DNA of 64,000 nt, from NCBI GenBank assembly GCA_023442465.1, contig JAEZZQ010000044.1, positions 26,324-90,323 on the forward strand. Reading direction: 5' to 3'. The number at the start of each line of letters is the position of its first letter. The first letter of the stretch is position 1. Below the pieces are notes generated by a model that did not search any database, was not told the DNA's origin, and saw only the letters and a program-made list of their open reading frames with translations. Positions 8,598 to 16,301 of this stretch are shown one piece after another. Source of the stretch: Bacillota bacterium. GTDB taxonomy: Bacteria > Bacillota > Clostridia > Lachnospirales > Lachnospiraceae. The position numbers were made by a program, and so were the translations under genes.

Positions 8598-9926
8598 TTA
8601 TGCACCGTAGCATACGGTGGAAATCGTATGGGGCTGCAGCGTAAGCTGCCCGCCCAAGCCGCTTTCGCGAATGGTTACCTCTGCCGCAGACTCCGACCTG
8701 TTAAGGAGGACGATTACCCTCTCTCCGTCGGGATTTAAGAAACCGGCCGTTTCGATTTGATCCGTATAGCGGCTGGTCTCTATTTTTCTCGCTCCGCGCT
8801 TAATGTATCTGCTGAACTGTCCTATGTAATAGTAAGAAAGCCTTTTTTCGAGAGTATCTTCTCCGGGCGCACACATCATGGGCGCAGCACAGAAATTCCC
8901 TACATGGTTAGGCCCCCCCTTATCGTCCAGCAAGAGATTCCAGTCAAAAAAGGCTTCTACTCCTGCCTTTAAATTGCCCAGCATGTCATGAGCGTACATC
9001 TCCGCCTTGGCTACCTCCGAGGAATCCGCAAAGCGGGAATATTCCACACAGCCCTCCGTAAAGAAGAGAGATTTTTCAGGAAATCTCCTCTTTACCGCTT
9101 CTAATGCTTCGAAATGGTCCCCCGAATACCAATGCACCGCGACTCCTGCCACCTCGTCTGATGTTTCCTGTGACGCGAATACCGCCTTCGCCCGGTCATA
9201 GACCTCATCCTTGTTGTGGTCCCATACGAAGATTTTAACATGATTTAAAGAAGCTGCCGCCAGCGCCGGGGCAAGATGCTTTCTCACAAACAGCGCTTCC
9301 TCCTCAGGAGTGTAAATGCAGGAATCCCACGTCTGCACAGCCATAGGCTCGTTTTGAACGGTAAGATAACCGATCCTGATTCCTTCTTTTTCATATTCCT
9401 GAATATAACGAACGATATAGCTTGCCCAGACACTGTAGTATTCTTCCTTCAGCTTGCCGCCGTTGTTCATATTCCCATTGGTCTTCATAAAGGCCGGAGG
9501 CGACCACGGGGATGCCAGAAAATAAAGCTTCGATGAGCTTTCCGCCATCGCATCCTTTATCATAGGAATCATATTCTCCCTATCGTGGGCAATATTGAAG
9601 CTCTTAAGCTCCCTGTCTCCTTCTTCGATATAGGTATAATTTCCAAGTGCAAAATCGCAGCTATGAATGTGAGTACGACCCAGATTATATCTAAGTCCGT
9701 CCTTTCCGAAATAGCCTTCGATCACCGCCCGTTTATTTGCCTCTCCAAGCTTGGAATAATTATAGGTGCTGGCCTCGGTAAATGCGCCTCCGAAGCCTTG
9801 TATCACATGTCCTTTCAGTTCAGGATAAATATTTACCAGATGCGCATAGTCCTCCGTCTTGCCTACCGGAATATCCGTTTCTTTCCAAAACTCATTCTTC
9901 GAGTAATCTGTCGTAATACATCTCAT
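8598..9926 (-). CDS. Glycoside hydrolase family 30 (glucosylceramidase-like)
   Basis: A 442-aa GH30 (beta/alpha)8 enzyme with C-terminal beta domain. The two catalytic glutamates are visible: acid/base E193 in LTVQNEP and nucleophile E291 in FFTEGC. Other family signatures are QGFGGAFTEAS near the N-terminus, LASPWSPPAFMKTNG and AVHWYSGDH. There is no signal peptide, so the enzyme is cytoplasmic and should act on sugars after import. GH30 subfamily 1-like proteins of this layout hydrolyse beta-glucosidic bonds (beta-1,6- or beta-1,3-gluco-oligosaccharides, glucosylceramide); the exact linkage is not readable. It precedes the importer in the same direction, separated by the operator-containing promoter. 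Confidence 0.92.
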   Translation of the reverse strand: MRCITTDYSKNEFWKETDIPVGKTEDYAHLVNIYPELKGHVIQGFGGAFTEASTYNYSKLGEANKRAVIEGYFGKDGLRYNLGRTHIHSCDFALGNYTYIEEGDRELKSFNIAHDRENMIPMIKDAMAESSSKLYFLASPWSPPAFMKTNGNMNNGGKLKEEYYSVWASYIVRYIQEYEKEGIRIGYLTVQNEPMAVQTWDSCIYTPEEEALFVRKHLAPALAAASLNHVKIFVWDHNKDEVYDRAKAVFASQETSDEVAGVAVHWYSGDHFEALEAVKRRFPEKSLFFTEGCVEYSRFADSSEVAKAEMYAHDMLGNLKAGVEAFFDWNLLLDDKGGPNHVGNFCAAPMMCAPGEDTLEKRLSYYYIGQFSRYIKRGARKIETSRYTDQIETAGFLNPDGERVIVLLNRSESAAEVTIRESGLGGQLTLQPHTISTVCYGA

Positions 9927-9978
9927 AATGCCTCTGCCCTCTTCCTTCCTTATTGAATCCTTGTGAAATTCGCAGTTT

Positions 9979-10120
9979 TAAGCAGTTACTGTTTACGCAG
10001 TAGCTTAACACTTGCCGTTAAGCTGCGTTAGAACGTGATACAAGAGATGATTTCTGCTTCGCGGAGCGAATTTAAATGCAGAAATCATACGTTACTGAGA
10101 ACGCAGTGAACAGTAACTTT
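9979..10120. repeat. MITE-like nested inverted repeat, about 140 bp
   Basis: An outer inverted repeat pairs GTTACTGTT (9985-9993) with AACAGTAAC (10109-10117), extended by ACGCAGT on both inner flanks. Inside are two perfect stems: AGCTTAAC / GTTAAGCT around 10002-10023, and ATGATTTCTGC / GCAGAAATCAT around 10047-10087. It lies between the GH30 start and its upstream operator, in the 5' leader if transcription starts at the operator. It encodes no protein. It could be a small non-autonomous element or a structured leader RNA. Confidence 0.5.
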
Positions 10121-10190
10121 AAATATAAATTTGCCTCTTATCAGACGAATTTCTCTATTGGCTTTCACTTTTTCTTTGTTTATCATATAA

Positions 10191-10206
10191 ATAAAAACGT
10201 TTTTAT
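10191..10206. promoter_or_regulatory. Palindromic operator upstream of GH30
   Basis: ATAAAAACGTTTTTAT is a perfect 16-bp palindrome with the same centre as the site before the sugar-binding protein. A T-rich block containing AAGGTGT is shared downstream of both sites (10226-10240 and 8578-8590). Common control of GH30 and importer by one repressor is inferred. Confidence 0.55.
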
Positions 10207-10246
10207 TCAGTCGTTCATTTTTTAATAAGGTGTTCTTTTTTTATAA

Positions 10247-10276
10247 TTGTCACGAACACCGGCTATATGCTATACT
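10247..10276 (+). promoter_or_regulatory. SigA-like promoter and long leader of the ABC-F gene
   Basis: TTGTCA (10247-10252), an 18-base spacer and TATACT (10271-10276) form a plausible housekeeping promoter. The leader of about 120 bases contains the dyad GTGTATA / TATATACAC (about 10313-10334). Antibiotic-responsive ABC-F genes often have attenuating leaders; whether this one does is open. Confidence 0.45.
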
Positions 10277-10405
10277 GTTACAGTTCAGCCTCGCTTCCGA
10301 ACTGCTGCAGAGCGTGTATAGGAGTTATATACACAGGGAACCGTCGAGGGGGAATGTCGTACTTACACTCATTGAAAAAATGAATATGTTGAAATGGAGA
10401 TTGTT

Positions 10406-11962
10406 ATGAGTATTTTAAACGTGGAAAATCTGACTCACGGCTTTGGTGACAGAGCCATTTTTAACGATGTGTCCTTTCGTTTACTGAAGGGAGAACATAT
10501 CGGCTTGATCGGTGCCAACGGAGAAGGTAAGTCTACCTTTATGAATATTATTACGAACAGGCTCATGCCTGATGAAGGAAAAATCGAGTGGGCAAAAAAC
10601 GTGCGCGTAGGCTATCTGGATCAGCATACCGCACTGGAAAAGGGAATGTCGATTCGCGACGTCCTATCCTCCGCTTTCTCCTTTCTCTTTGAAATGGAAG
10701 CAGAAATGAACGAGATTTGCGATAAGATGGGAACGGCCACGGAGGATGAGCTGGAGCAATATATGGAAGATTTGGGCACCATTCAGGATCTTCTCACCAT
10801 GCATGACTTCTACATGATCGACGCCAAGGTAGAGGAGGTAGCACGGGCGCTGGGCCTTACCGATATCGGGCTGGATAAGGATGTTACCGATCTAAGCGGC
10901 GGCCAGAGAACCAAGGTCTTACTGGCAAAGCTTTTATTAGAAAAACCGGATATTCTTCTCCTGGACGAGCCTACCAACTATCTTGATGCAGAGCATATCG
11001 AATGGCTGAAGAGGTATTTGAACGATTATGAGAACGCGTTCATCCTTATCTCACATGATATCCCTTTTTTAAACAGCGTCATCAACCTGATTTATCATAT
11101 GGACAATCAATCGTTAGACCGATATGTCGGAGACTATGACAAGTTCCAGGAGGTCTATGCCATGAAAAAGTCTCAGTTGGAGGCTGCTTATAATAAGCAG
11201 CAAAAAGAAATCGCTGACTTGAAGGACTTCGTAGCGCGCAATAAAGCCAGAGTGGCTACGAGAAATATGGCCATGTCGCGCCAGAAAAAGCTGGATAAAA
11301 TGGATATGATCGAGCTTGCAGCAGAAAAACCCAAGCCGGAGTTCCATTTCAGGGAAGCGCGAACTCCCGGACGGTATATATTCCAGTCCAGGGAGCTTGT
11401 GATCGGATATACGGAGCCGCTCTCCTCGCCTTTAAATCTGGAAATGGAACGGGGACAAAAAATTGCCCTTATCGGCGCCAACGGCATCGGCAAATCTACC
11501 CTGCTAAAAAGCATCCTCGGACTCATTCCTTCGCTATCCGGCAGCGTTACACAAGGGGATTATTTAAATATCGGTTATTTCGAGCAGGAAACCGACCAGA
11601 AGGTTACCACTACCTGCATAGAAGAAATATGGAAGGAATTCCCTTCCTACTCCCAGTATGAGGTGCGTTCTGCTCTCGCCAAATGCGGACTGACCACCAA
11701 GCATATCGAGAGCCTGGTAAAGGTGCTGAGCGGAGGGGAGCAGGCGAAAGTCAGATTATGTAAACTAATCAATCGGGAGACTAACGTCCTCCTTCTGGAC
11801 GAGCCTACCAACCATCTGGACGTGGATGCCAAGGCAGAGCTTAAACGGGCTCTTACCGCATACAGGGGAAGCATCCTTCTCGTCTGCCACGAACCTGAGT
11901 TCTATGAAGGACTGGTTACCGATGTGTGGGATTGCACGAAGTGGACGACGAAGGTGTTCTAA
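10406..11962 (+). CDS. ABC-F family ATPase
   Basis: About 518 aa with two ABC ATPase domains and no membrane segments. Walker A motifs are GANGEGKS and GANGIGKS; signature motifs are LSGGQRTK and LSGGEQAK; Walker B motifs are LLLDEPTNYLD and LLLDEPTNHLD. The charged inter-domain linker (about 245-310, KKSQLEAAYNKQQKEIADLK) is the P-site tRNA interaction motif region of ABC-F proteins. These act on the ribosomal E-site to regulate translation or protect against antibiotics. The overall look is YbiT-like rather than a named resistance class. ATG 10406 was chosen over an in-frame ATG at 10394 because TGGAGA sits 8 bases before it. Monocistronic. Confidence 0.9.
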   Translation: MSILNVENLTHGFGDRAIFNDVSFRLLKGEHIGLIGANGEGKSTFMNIITNRLMPDEGKIEWAKNVRVGYLDQHTALEKGMSIRDVLSSAFSFLFEMEAEMNEICDKMGTATEDELEQYMEDLGTIQDLLTMHDFYMIDAKVEEVARALGLTDIGLDKDVTDLSGGQRTKVLLAKLLLEKPDILLLDEPTNYLDAEHIEWLKRYLNDYENAFILISHDIPFLNSVINLIYHMDNQSLDRYVGDYDKFQEVYAMKKSQLEAAYNKQQKEIADLKDFVARNKARVATRNMAMSRQKKLDKMDMIELAAEKPKPEFHFREARTPGRYIFQSRELVIGYTEPLSSPLNLEMERGQKIALIGANGIGKSTLLKSILGLIPSLSGSVTQGDYLNIGYFEQETDQKVTTTCIEEIWKEFPSYSQYEVRSALAKCGLTTKHIESLVKVLSGGEQAKVRLCKLINRETNVLLLDEPTNHLDVDAKAELKRALTAYRGSILLVCHEPEFYEGLVTDVWDCTKWTTKVF

Positions 11963-12090
11963 GCGAATAGAACAAAAGTGAGCGTTAAGACAATCTGGTA
12001 TTCATTATTCCCCTTCGCTGCATGTGGTTTTTCCAATTTCTTCCAAATCAGATGTGTATTTACTGTTGTTTGTTTATTTGTATGTTTCGA

Positions 12091-12128
12091 GGCTCAACTT
12101 GTCGGCTGACAAGGTGAGCCTTATTTTT
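12091..12128 (+). terminator. Rho-independent terminator after the ABC-F gene
   Basis: Stem GGCTCAaCTTGTC (12091-12103) pairs with GACAAGgTGAGCC (12108-12120) around a 4-base loop and is followed by TTATTTTT. It lies 130 bases after the ABC-F stop. Confidence 0.85.
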
Positions 12129-12390
12129 GTCCATACCCCAAGCATTCTAAAGAATTTCAAAAAGTCTATTGCTGTATATACCTAGTGTTCTGTATCGTTG
12201 ACTTTTAACCAGTTCACATTATTTCAAACGATATATCGTCTGACGAGATTGGCTGGAATACATCTTCCTGAATCCTGCTGTCAAAGACAATGTAAACAAA
12301 CACAAACATAACCACCAGTAATAGATATAGGGCTATCTTATTAGTATATGAAAATACTCGACAAAATATGACAACAAAAGCATACATATA
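12129..12390. other. Intergenic stretch without a convincing gene
   Basis: Between the ABC-F terminator and the collagen-gene promoter I see no gene. A 59-codon minus-strand frame (12393 to 12214) encodes a hydrophobic N-terminal half but has no ribosome-binding site and overlaps the promoter, so I do not call it. Confidence 0.5.
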
Positions 12391-12399
12391 CATACTATA
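12371..12399 (+). promoter_or_regulatory. SigK-like sporulation promoter of the collagen-like gene
   Basis: CATACTATA (12391-12399) matches the SigK -10 consensus CATANNNTA exactly, with AC dinucleotides at 12371 and 12374 at about the distance expected for the short SigK -35 element. Late mother-cell expression would fit an exosporium or spore-surface protein. Inference from consensus only. Confidence 0.5.
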
Positions 12400-12442
12400 A
12401 AATGAGGATAAAATAATTACAATACCAAAAGGAGATGAAAAT

Positions 12443-14482
12443 ATGTCATTACCGATCTTTCCGGAGGTAAGCCCTCCAATCAGCAGAGATGATGCTATAA
12501 ACTATATTTTGGCTTCGATCGCTTTAGAAGAACTAGGATTAAGTCATATTTTGAATGCCGAAGGCGAAAAGATTCAATTTGCATTGGGAACACTTCCCGG
12601 TATAACCGGTCCTAATGCAACTATTGAAGAAGTAATTGAAGTAAATCAAAATGTTCTCGCTATTTTGGACAGTGCTGCCCAAAATCAGGTTATTTTAAAT
12701 ACTAAGATGAGAAATGCTCTTGCAGCACCCACTCTTCAGGGACCGACAGGCCCCACCGGGCCTACCGGACCTTCCGGCGGACCAACAGGACCTACTGGAC
12801 CTACTGGACCTACTGGTGTCTTTGTTCCGGGAGAACTGCTTTTTAATGTTATAGGCCCTACAGGATCAGCTGGTGTCGGTTTTGGAGAAAATATCACTTT
12901 CGAATCATCTACTCTCGATATTACCGTAACTCCGGGCTCGGCAATCGTTAGGATTGAAGATCCCAATACCTCCGGTCCCACTGGGCCTACCGGACCCACT
13001 GGTGCTACGGGATCTACCGGCGCTACTGGACCCACTGGTGCTACGGGGGCTACCGGCGTTACTGGACCCACTGGTGCTACGGGCCCGACTGGTGCTACGG
13101 GACCTACCGGCGTTACTGGACCCACTGGTGCTACGGGGCCGACTGGTGCTACGGGACCTACCGGCGCTACTGGACCCACTGGTGCTACGGGGCCTACCGG
13201 TGCTGATGGAATAACCGGACCGACGGGACCTACTGGCCCTGGCGGCGCTACTGGATCCACTGGTGCTACGGGACCTACCGGTGTTACCGGACCCACTGGT
13301 GCTACGGGACCTACCGGCGTTACCGGACCCACTGGCGCTGATGGACCGACAGGATCTACCGGCGCTGACGGTGCTACTGGACCCACTGGGCCTACTGGCG
13401 CTGACGGATCGACAGGACCCACTGGACCTACCGGTGCTGATGGAATAACCGGACCGACGGGACCTACTGGCCCTGGCGGCGCTACCGGATCCACTGGTGC
13501 TACGGGACCTACCGGTGTTACCGGACCCACTGGCGCTGATGGACCGACAGGACCTACCGGCGCTGACGGTGCTACCGGACCCACTGGGCCTACTGGCGCT
13601 GATGGATCGACAGGACCCACTGGACCTACCGGCGCTGACGGCGCTACAGGACCCACTGGACCTACCGGTGCTGATGGAATAACTGGACCGACGGGACCTA
13701 CTGGCCCTACCGGCGCTGACGGGGCTACTGGACCCACTGGGCCTACTGGCGCTGATGGAATAACTGGACCCACTGGACCTACCGGCGCTGACGGCGCTAC
13801 CGGACCTACCGGCGCTGATGGATCGACAGGACCCACTGGACCTACCGGTGCTGATGGAATAACTGGACCGAAGGGACCTACTGGCCCTACCGGTGCTGAC
13901 GGCGCTACTGGACCCACTGGGCCTACCGGCGCTGATGGATCGACAGGACCCACTGGACCTACCGGCGCTGACGGCGCTACCGGACCCACTGGGCCTACTG
14001 GCGCTGATGGACCCACTGGACCTACCGGCTCTACCGGACCCACTGGCGCTGATGGACCGACCGGACCGACTGGGCCTGCCGTTACGAGCGACAGCATGTC
14101 AACAGCCAACACAACTTCAGCTCTTATTGCCGTTGTGGTGGGCGGTACCGATATACCCCTGCCGAACAATCAAAACCTAAACACGTTCACCGTGGACGGT
14201 ACGAATACTGAATTTACCGTACCGGTTACGGGAGAATACCTGGTCAGCTATGCCGTTGCCACAACGATTTCGTTGGCGATTTCCTCACGGGTATTGCAGA
14301 ACGGCGCACCGATAGCGGCTTCTGTTGTTTCTCCTACCGTATCGGCAAGTAATCTGTCTACGTCCTTTATTGTTCCACTGACTACAGGAGATACGTTGAC
14401 GCTACAGTTGTTCGGTCTACTCGGAGCGGCAACCCTTCTTGGTGGTGCAAGCACGTATATGACAGTTGTGCGGCTAATATAA
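12443..14482 (+). CDS. Collagen-like GPT-repeat protein, BclA-type spore surface protein
   Basis: A 679-aa protein. Residues 1-95 are a non-repetitive N-terminal domain (MSLPIFPEVSPPISRDDAIN). Residues about 96-545 are mostly Gly-X-Thr triplets (GPTGPTGP, GATGPTGADG), interrupted once at about 127-175 by a globular insert. The last 130 residues form a compact beta-rich domain (FTVDGTNTEFTVPVTGEYLVSYAV ending YMTVVRL) similar to C1q/BclA trimerising heads. Thr in the Y position suggests O-glycosylation, as in exosporium nap glycoproteins. There is no classical signal peptide, as expected for mother-cell-deposited proteins. AAAAGGAG precedes the start, and a SigK-like promoter lies 44 bases upstream. 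The repeat DNA is almost periodic, so its length is probably variable between strains. Confidence 0.88.
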   Translation: MSLPIFPEVSPPISRDDAINYILASIALEELGLSHILNAEGEKIQFALGTLPGITGPNATIEEVIEVNQNVLAILDSAAQNQVILNTKMRNALAAPTLQGPTGPTGPTGPSGGPTGPTGPTGPTGVFVPGELLFNVIGPTGSAGVGFGENITFESSTLDITVTPGSAIVRIEDPNTSGPTGPTGPTGATGSTGATGPTGATGATGVTGPTGATGPTGATGPTGVTGPTGATGPTGATGPTGATGPTGATGPTGADGITGPTGPTGPGGATGSTGATGPTGVTGPTGATGPTGVTGPTGADGPTGSTGADGATGPTGPTGADGSTGPTGPTGADGITGPTGPTGPGGATGSTGATGPTGVTGPTGADGPTGPTGADGATGPTGPTGADGSTGPTGPTGADGATGPTGPTGADGITGPTGPTGPTGADGATGPTGPTGADGITGPTGPTGADGATGPTGADGSTGPTGPTGADGITGPKGPTGPTGADGATGPTGPTGADGSTGPTGPTGADGATGPTGPTGADGPTGPTGSTGPTGADGPTGPTGPAVTSDSMSTANTTSALIAVVVGGTDIPLPNNQNLNTFTVDGTNTEFTVPVTGEYLVSYAVATTISLAISSRVLQNGAPIAASVVSPTVSASNLSTSFIVPLTTGDTLTLQLFGLLGAATLLGGASTYMTVVRLI

Positions 14483-14540
14483 TCTTCCCTTTCAGGGCGG
14501 AAATAAAATGCCTTCTCCGCTTTTGCAGAGTTGCGTATAA

Positions 14541-14771
14541 AGTAATGCGCCTACAGGTACTCAAATTATCACTATTATACTTCCTAATAAAGAGGTTCCT
14601 GTCACTTTCAGAGATAATGGAGTATTAGAGGGCATTGCCCATACGCCGGGAAGTGTTGATTTGACGGTATTCGAGGCCGAAAATTATGAAATCAGTTTCT
14701 CATTGTATTTTAAAGCAACAGTTAGCTTGCCTAATAAGGATATTACAGTCACAATCACAATTGAAAATTAG
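14541..14771 (+). pseudogene. 3' remnant of a surface or collagen-like protein gene
   Basis: An open frame of 76 codons begins right after an in-frame TAA at 14538 and ends at TAG 14769-14771, with no start codon or ribosome site near its 5' end. It starts with APTGTQ, which could be the last Gly-X-Y triplet of a lost collagen region. It continues into a beta-rich segment (LPNKDITVTITIEN at the end) like the head domain of the neighbouring protein. I read it as the tail of a deleted second copy. Alternatively it could be a fortuitous frame. Confidence 0.4.
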
Positions 14772-14810
14772 ACTGATTTCTTTCGTGTCAAACTAAACCT
14801 ATACAAACGA

Positions 14811-14840
14811 GGAACCACCTTTTAGGGGGTGGTTCCGTTA
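14811..14840. terminator. Hairpin terminator between convergent genes
   Basis: GGAACCACC (14811-14819) pairs perfectly with GGTGGTTCC (14828-14836). It sits between the surface-protein remnant and the convergent LytTR gene. The T-run is weak on the plus strand, so its polarity is uncertain. Confidence 0.55.
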
Positions 14841-14861
14841 CATACCTGCGCATTACCCGAC

Positions 14862-15584
14862 TCAAAAGCTTCTTTCCCTTTCTATCAGCTCACAATACCT
14901 CTCCTTCACGAACCGTCTCCTGTTCTCGCTGACCGGAAGCTTCCTGCCATCCCTTATTTTAACGCAGGCCTTCAGCAGGCTCTTTATATACATGGCATTC
15001 ACAAGGAACGATTGATGCGTCCGGATAAATTGGAATTGAGAATCCTTAAGTTCCTGCTCTATCTCGTTCATCTTCCCGAAAAAGCACTCTCTTCTGCCCT
15101 CTCCGGTATGAATAAATATTTTTCTCCCCTGACTCTCAAAATATATGATGTTCTCTGTCGATATATTATGTACTTCCTTTTTGAAACAATAGGTGAAGCA
15201 GGATGCGCGTTCATAGATTTTTAAATAGGCGTCTAAAAAGTAACGTTCAAACAGCTCCTTATCTATCGGCTTATCCATAAACCGAAAGGTATCTACTTCG
15301 AACAGCTTTCTTATATACTTATCCTGGCTGGAAAAACAGATCATTAATGTATGCTTATTCATCCCCCTGATTTCTCTCGCCGTATTAATATCGTTTTCAT
15401 CCTCTATATTCAAATAAATCAAGTCAAATTTTTCTTCCGAATAAATACTGTCCGTAAGCTTCTTTCCATCGAAAAATACATCGATATCCACAGAAACATT
15501 ATTCTCTTTCGCAATTTTGAGCAATAGACTTTCCATTTCCGATGTGAGGATTATTTCGCCATCACATACCGCTATCCTCATCAT
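14862..15584 (-). CDS. LytTR-family regulator with degenerate receiver
   Basis: About 240 aa: an AgrA/LytR-like receiver (1-120) and a C-terminal LytTR DNA-binding domain (about 135-235, IIYFESQGRKIFIHT, FIRTHQSFLVNAMYIKSL). The receiver is unusual. The phospho-acceptor position reads LIYLNIED (Asn where family members have LDIEM), and the first acidic pair is CDGE rather than CDDE, so phosphorylation in the normal way looks impossible. ATG 15584 follows GAGAGGGGA. No LytS-type kinase is nearby; an XRE gene lies 41 bases upstream in the same direction. It may act constitutively or through protein partners. Target unknown. Confidence 0.85.
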   Translation of the reverse strand: MMRIAVCDGEIILTSEMESLLLKIAKENNVSVDIDVFFDGKKLTDSIYSEEKFDLIYLNIEDENDINTAREIRGMNKHTLMICFSSQDKYIRKLFEVDTFRFMDKPIDKELFERYFLDAYLKIYERASCFTYCFKKEVHNISTENIIYFESQGRKIFIHTGEGRRECFFGKMNEIEQELKDSQFQFIRTHQSFLVNAMYIKSLLKACVKIRDGRKLPVSENRRRFVKERYCELIERERSF

Positions 15585-15625
15585 TTGTAGGTCCCCTCTC
15601 ACAAATCTATTGAAATGTGTAGATG

Positions 15626-15973
15626 CTATATCTTAACTAAAAGCCTTTCCATGTATTCAAATATTCTCTTAAAAAGCTGGTCTCTCTGCTCCCTCGTGCT
15701 GTTAGCCATAAAAACATCCAAGTCGAAGCTGTCCTCCATTTCACCGATAATCAAATAGGTCGGATCGATGTTCAGCTTGTTATGTAGTATCTTCACTTTA
15801 TACATAGGAAGCTCAGTGGCCCCAGTCTCATATCGTTTATAATGGCCTTCTGCCACACACAATATATCCGCAAACTCATCTCGAGTATAGCCGAGATTTT
15901 CCCGGATCTCACGCAAGCGCTCACCTATTTGAATATTCAATTCTTTTTCACTAACTGTCTTTTTAGCACCCAT
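15626..15973 (-). CDS. XRE-family helix-turn-helix regulator
   Basis: About 115 aa. The HTH_3 domain covers about residues 15-70 (IGERLREIRENLGYTRDEFADILCV with turn and recognition helix AEGHYKRYETG). The C-terminal tail (REQRDQLFKRIFEYMERLLVKI) looks like an amphipathic dimerisation helix. ATG 15973 follows AGAGGTG; the frame is open to 16021 but without a ribosome site. It is co-directional with the LytTR gene downstream, so the two may form a small regulatory operon. Function unknown. Confidence 0.82.
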   Translation of the reverse strand: MGAKKTVSEKELNIQIGERLREIRENLGYTRDEFADILCVAEGHYKRYETGATELPMYKVKILHNKLNIDPTYLIIGEMEDSFDLDVFMANSTREQRDQLFKRIFEYMERLLVKI

Positions 15974-16235
15974 ATCACACCTCTTTATAAAGAAGCATAT
16001 CAATTTCCTGTCGTTTTCCATAGCACATAATAGGCACTTATTTTAAACATCTTATGTATTACTATTTCCAATTTTGATGTATCCATACACTTTATACATT
16101 CAATATTGCTGCATACAGAACAAAGGTGTGCTACACACATTCTTCGGCAGCGCAGCCTTTGTTCCGCGCGCCGCTGCGCATCTATTGGTTCTGTAATAGG
16201 AGTCTGTGATACGAATCTTTTCCTATCACAGAAAA
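15974..16235. other. Intergenic region with two dyads, no gene
   Basis: No coding frame with a ribosome site is visible. Two inverted repeats are present: AACAAAGG / CCTTTGTT (about 16118-16167) and TCTGTGATA / TATCACAGA (16203-16211 / 16224-16232). Neither has a T-run on the correct side for a terminator, so they may be operators for the XRE gene. That is inference. Confidence 0.4.
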
Positions 16236-16283
16236 AAGAGAGCGTCCTCAGTCTCATAGACCTTTGGGACGCCCTCTTCCATC
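16236..16283 (-). terminator. Terminator of the glycogen phosphorylase gene
   Basis: On the minus strand, GAGGGCGTCC pairs with GGACGCTCTC across a 17-base loop and is followed by a run of six T. It lies 20-65 bases after the glgP stop. Confidence 0.8.
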
Positions 16284-16301
16284 ATATGGCGTTTTTATCT
16301 C

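Noticed and set aside
12214..12393. A 59-aa minus-strand hydrophobic ORF
   Set aside because: No Shine-Dalgarno, overlaps the SigK-like promoter, and the C-terminal half looks like non-coding sequence.
13000..14060. Regularly repeated short blocks resembling a CRISPR array
   Set aside because: The periodicity is 9-27 bases of coding triplets (GPTGAD) without unique spacers or cas genes.
12736..14169. A 477-codon minus-strand frame rich in Gly-Pro-Val across the collagen-like gene
   Set aside because: It is the antisense shadow of the Gly-X-Thr repeat DNA; it has no ribosome site and the plus-strand gene has proper N- and C-terminal domains.
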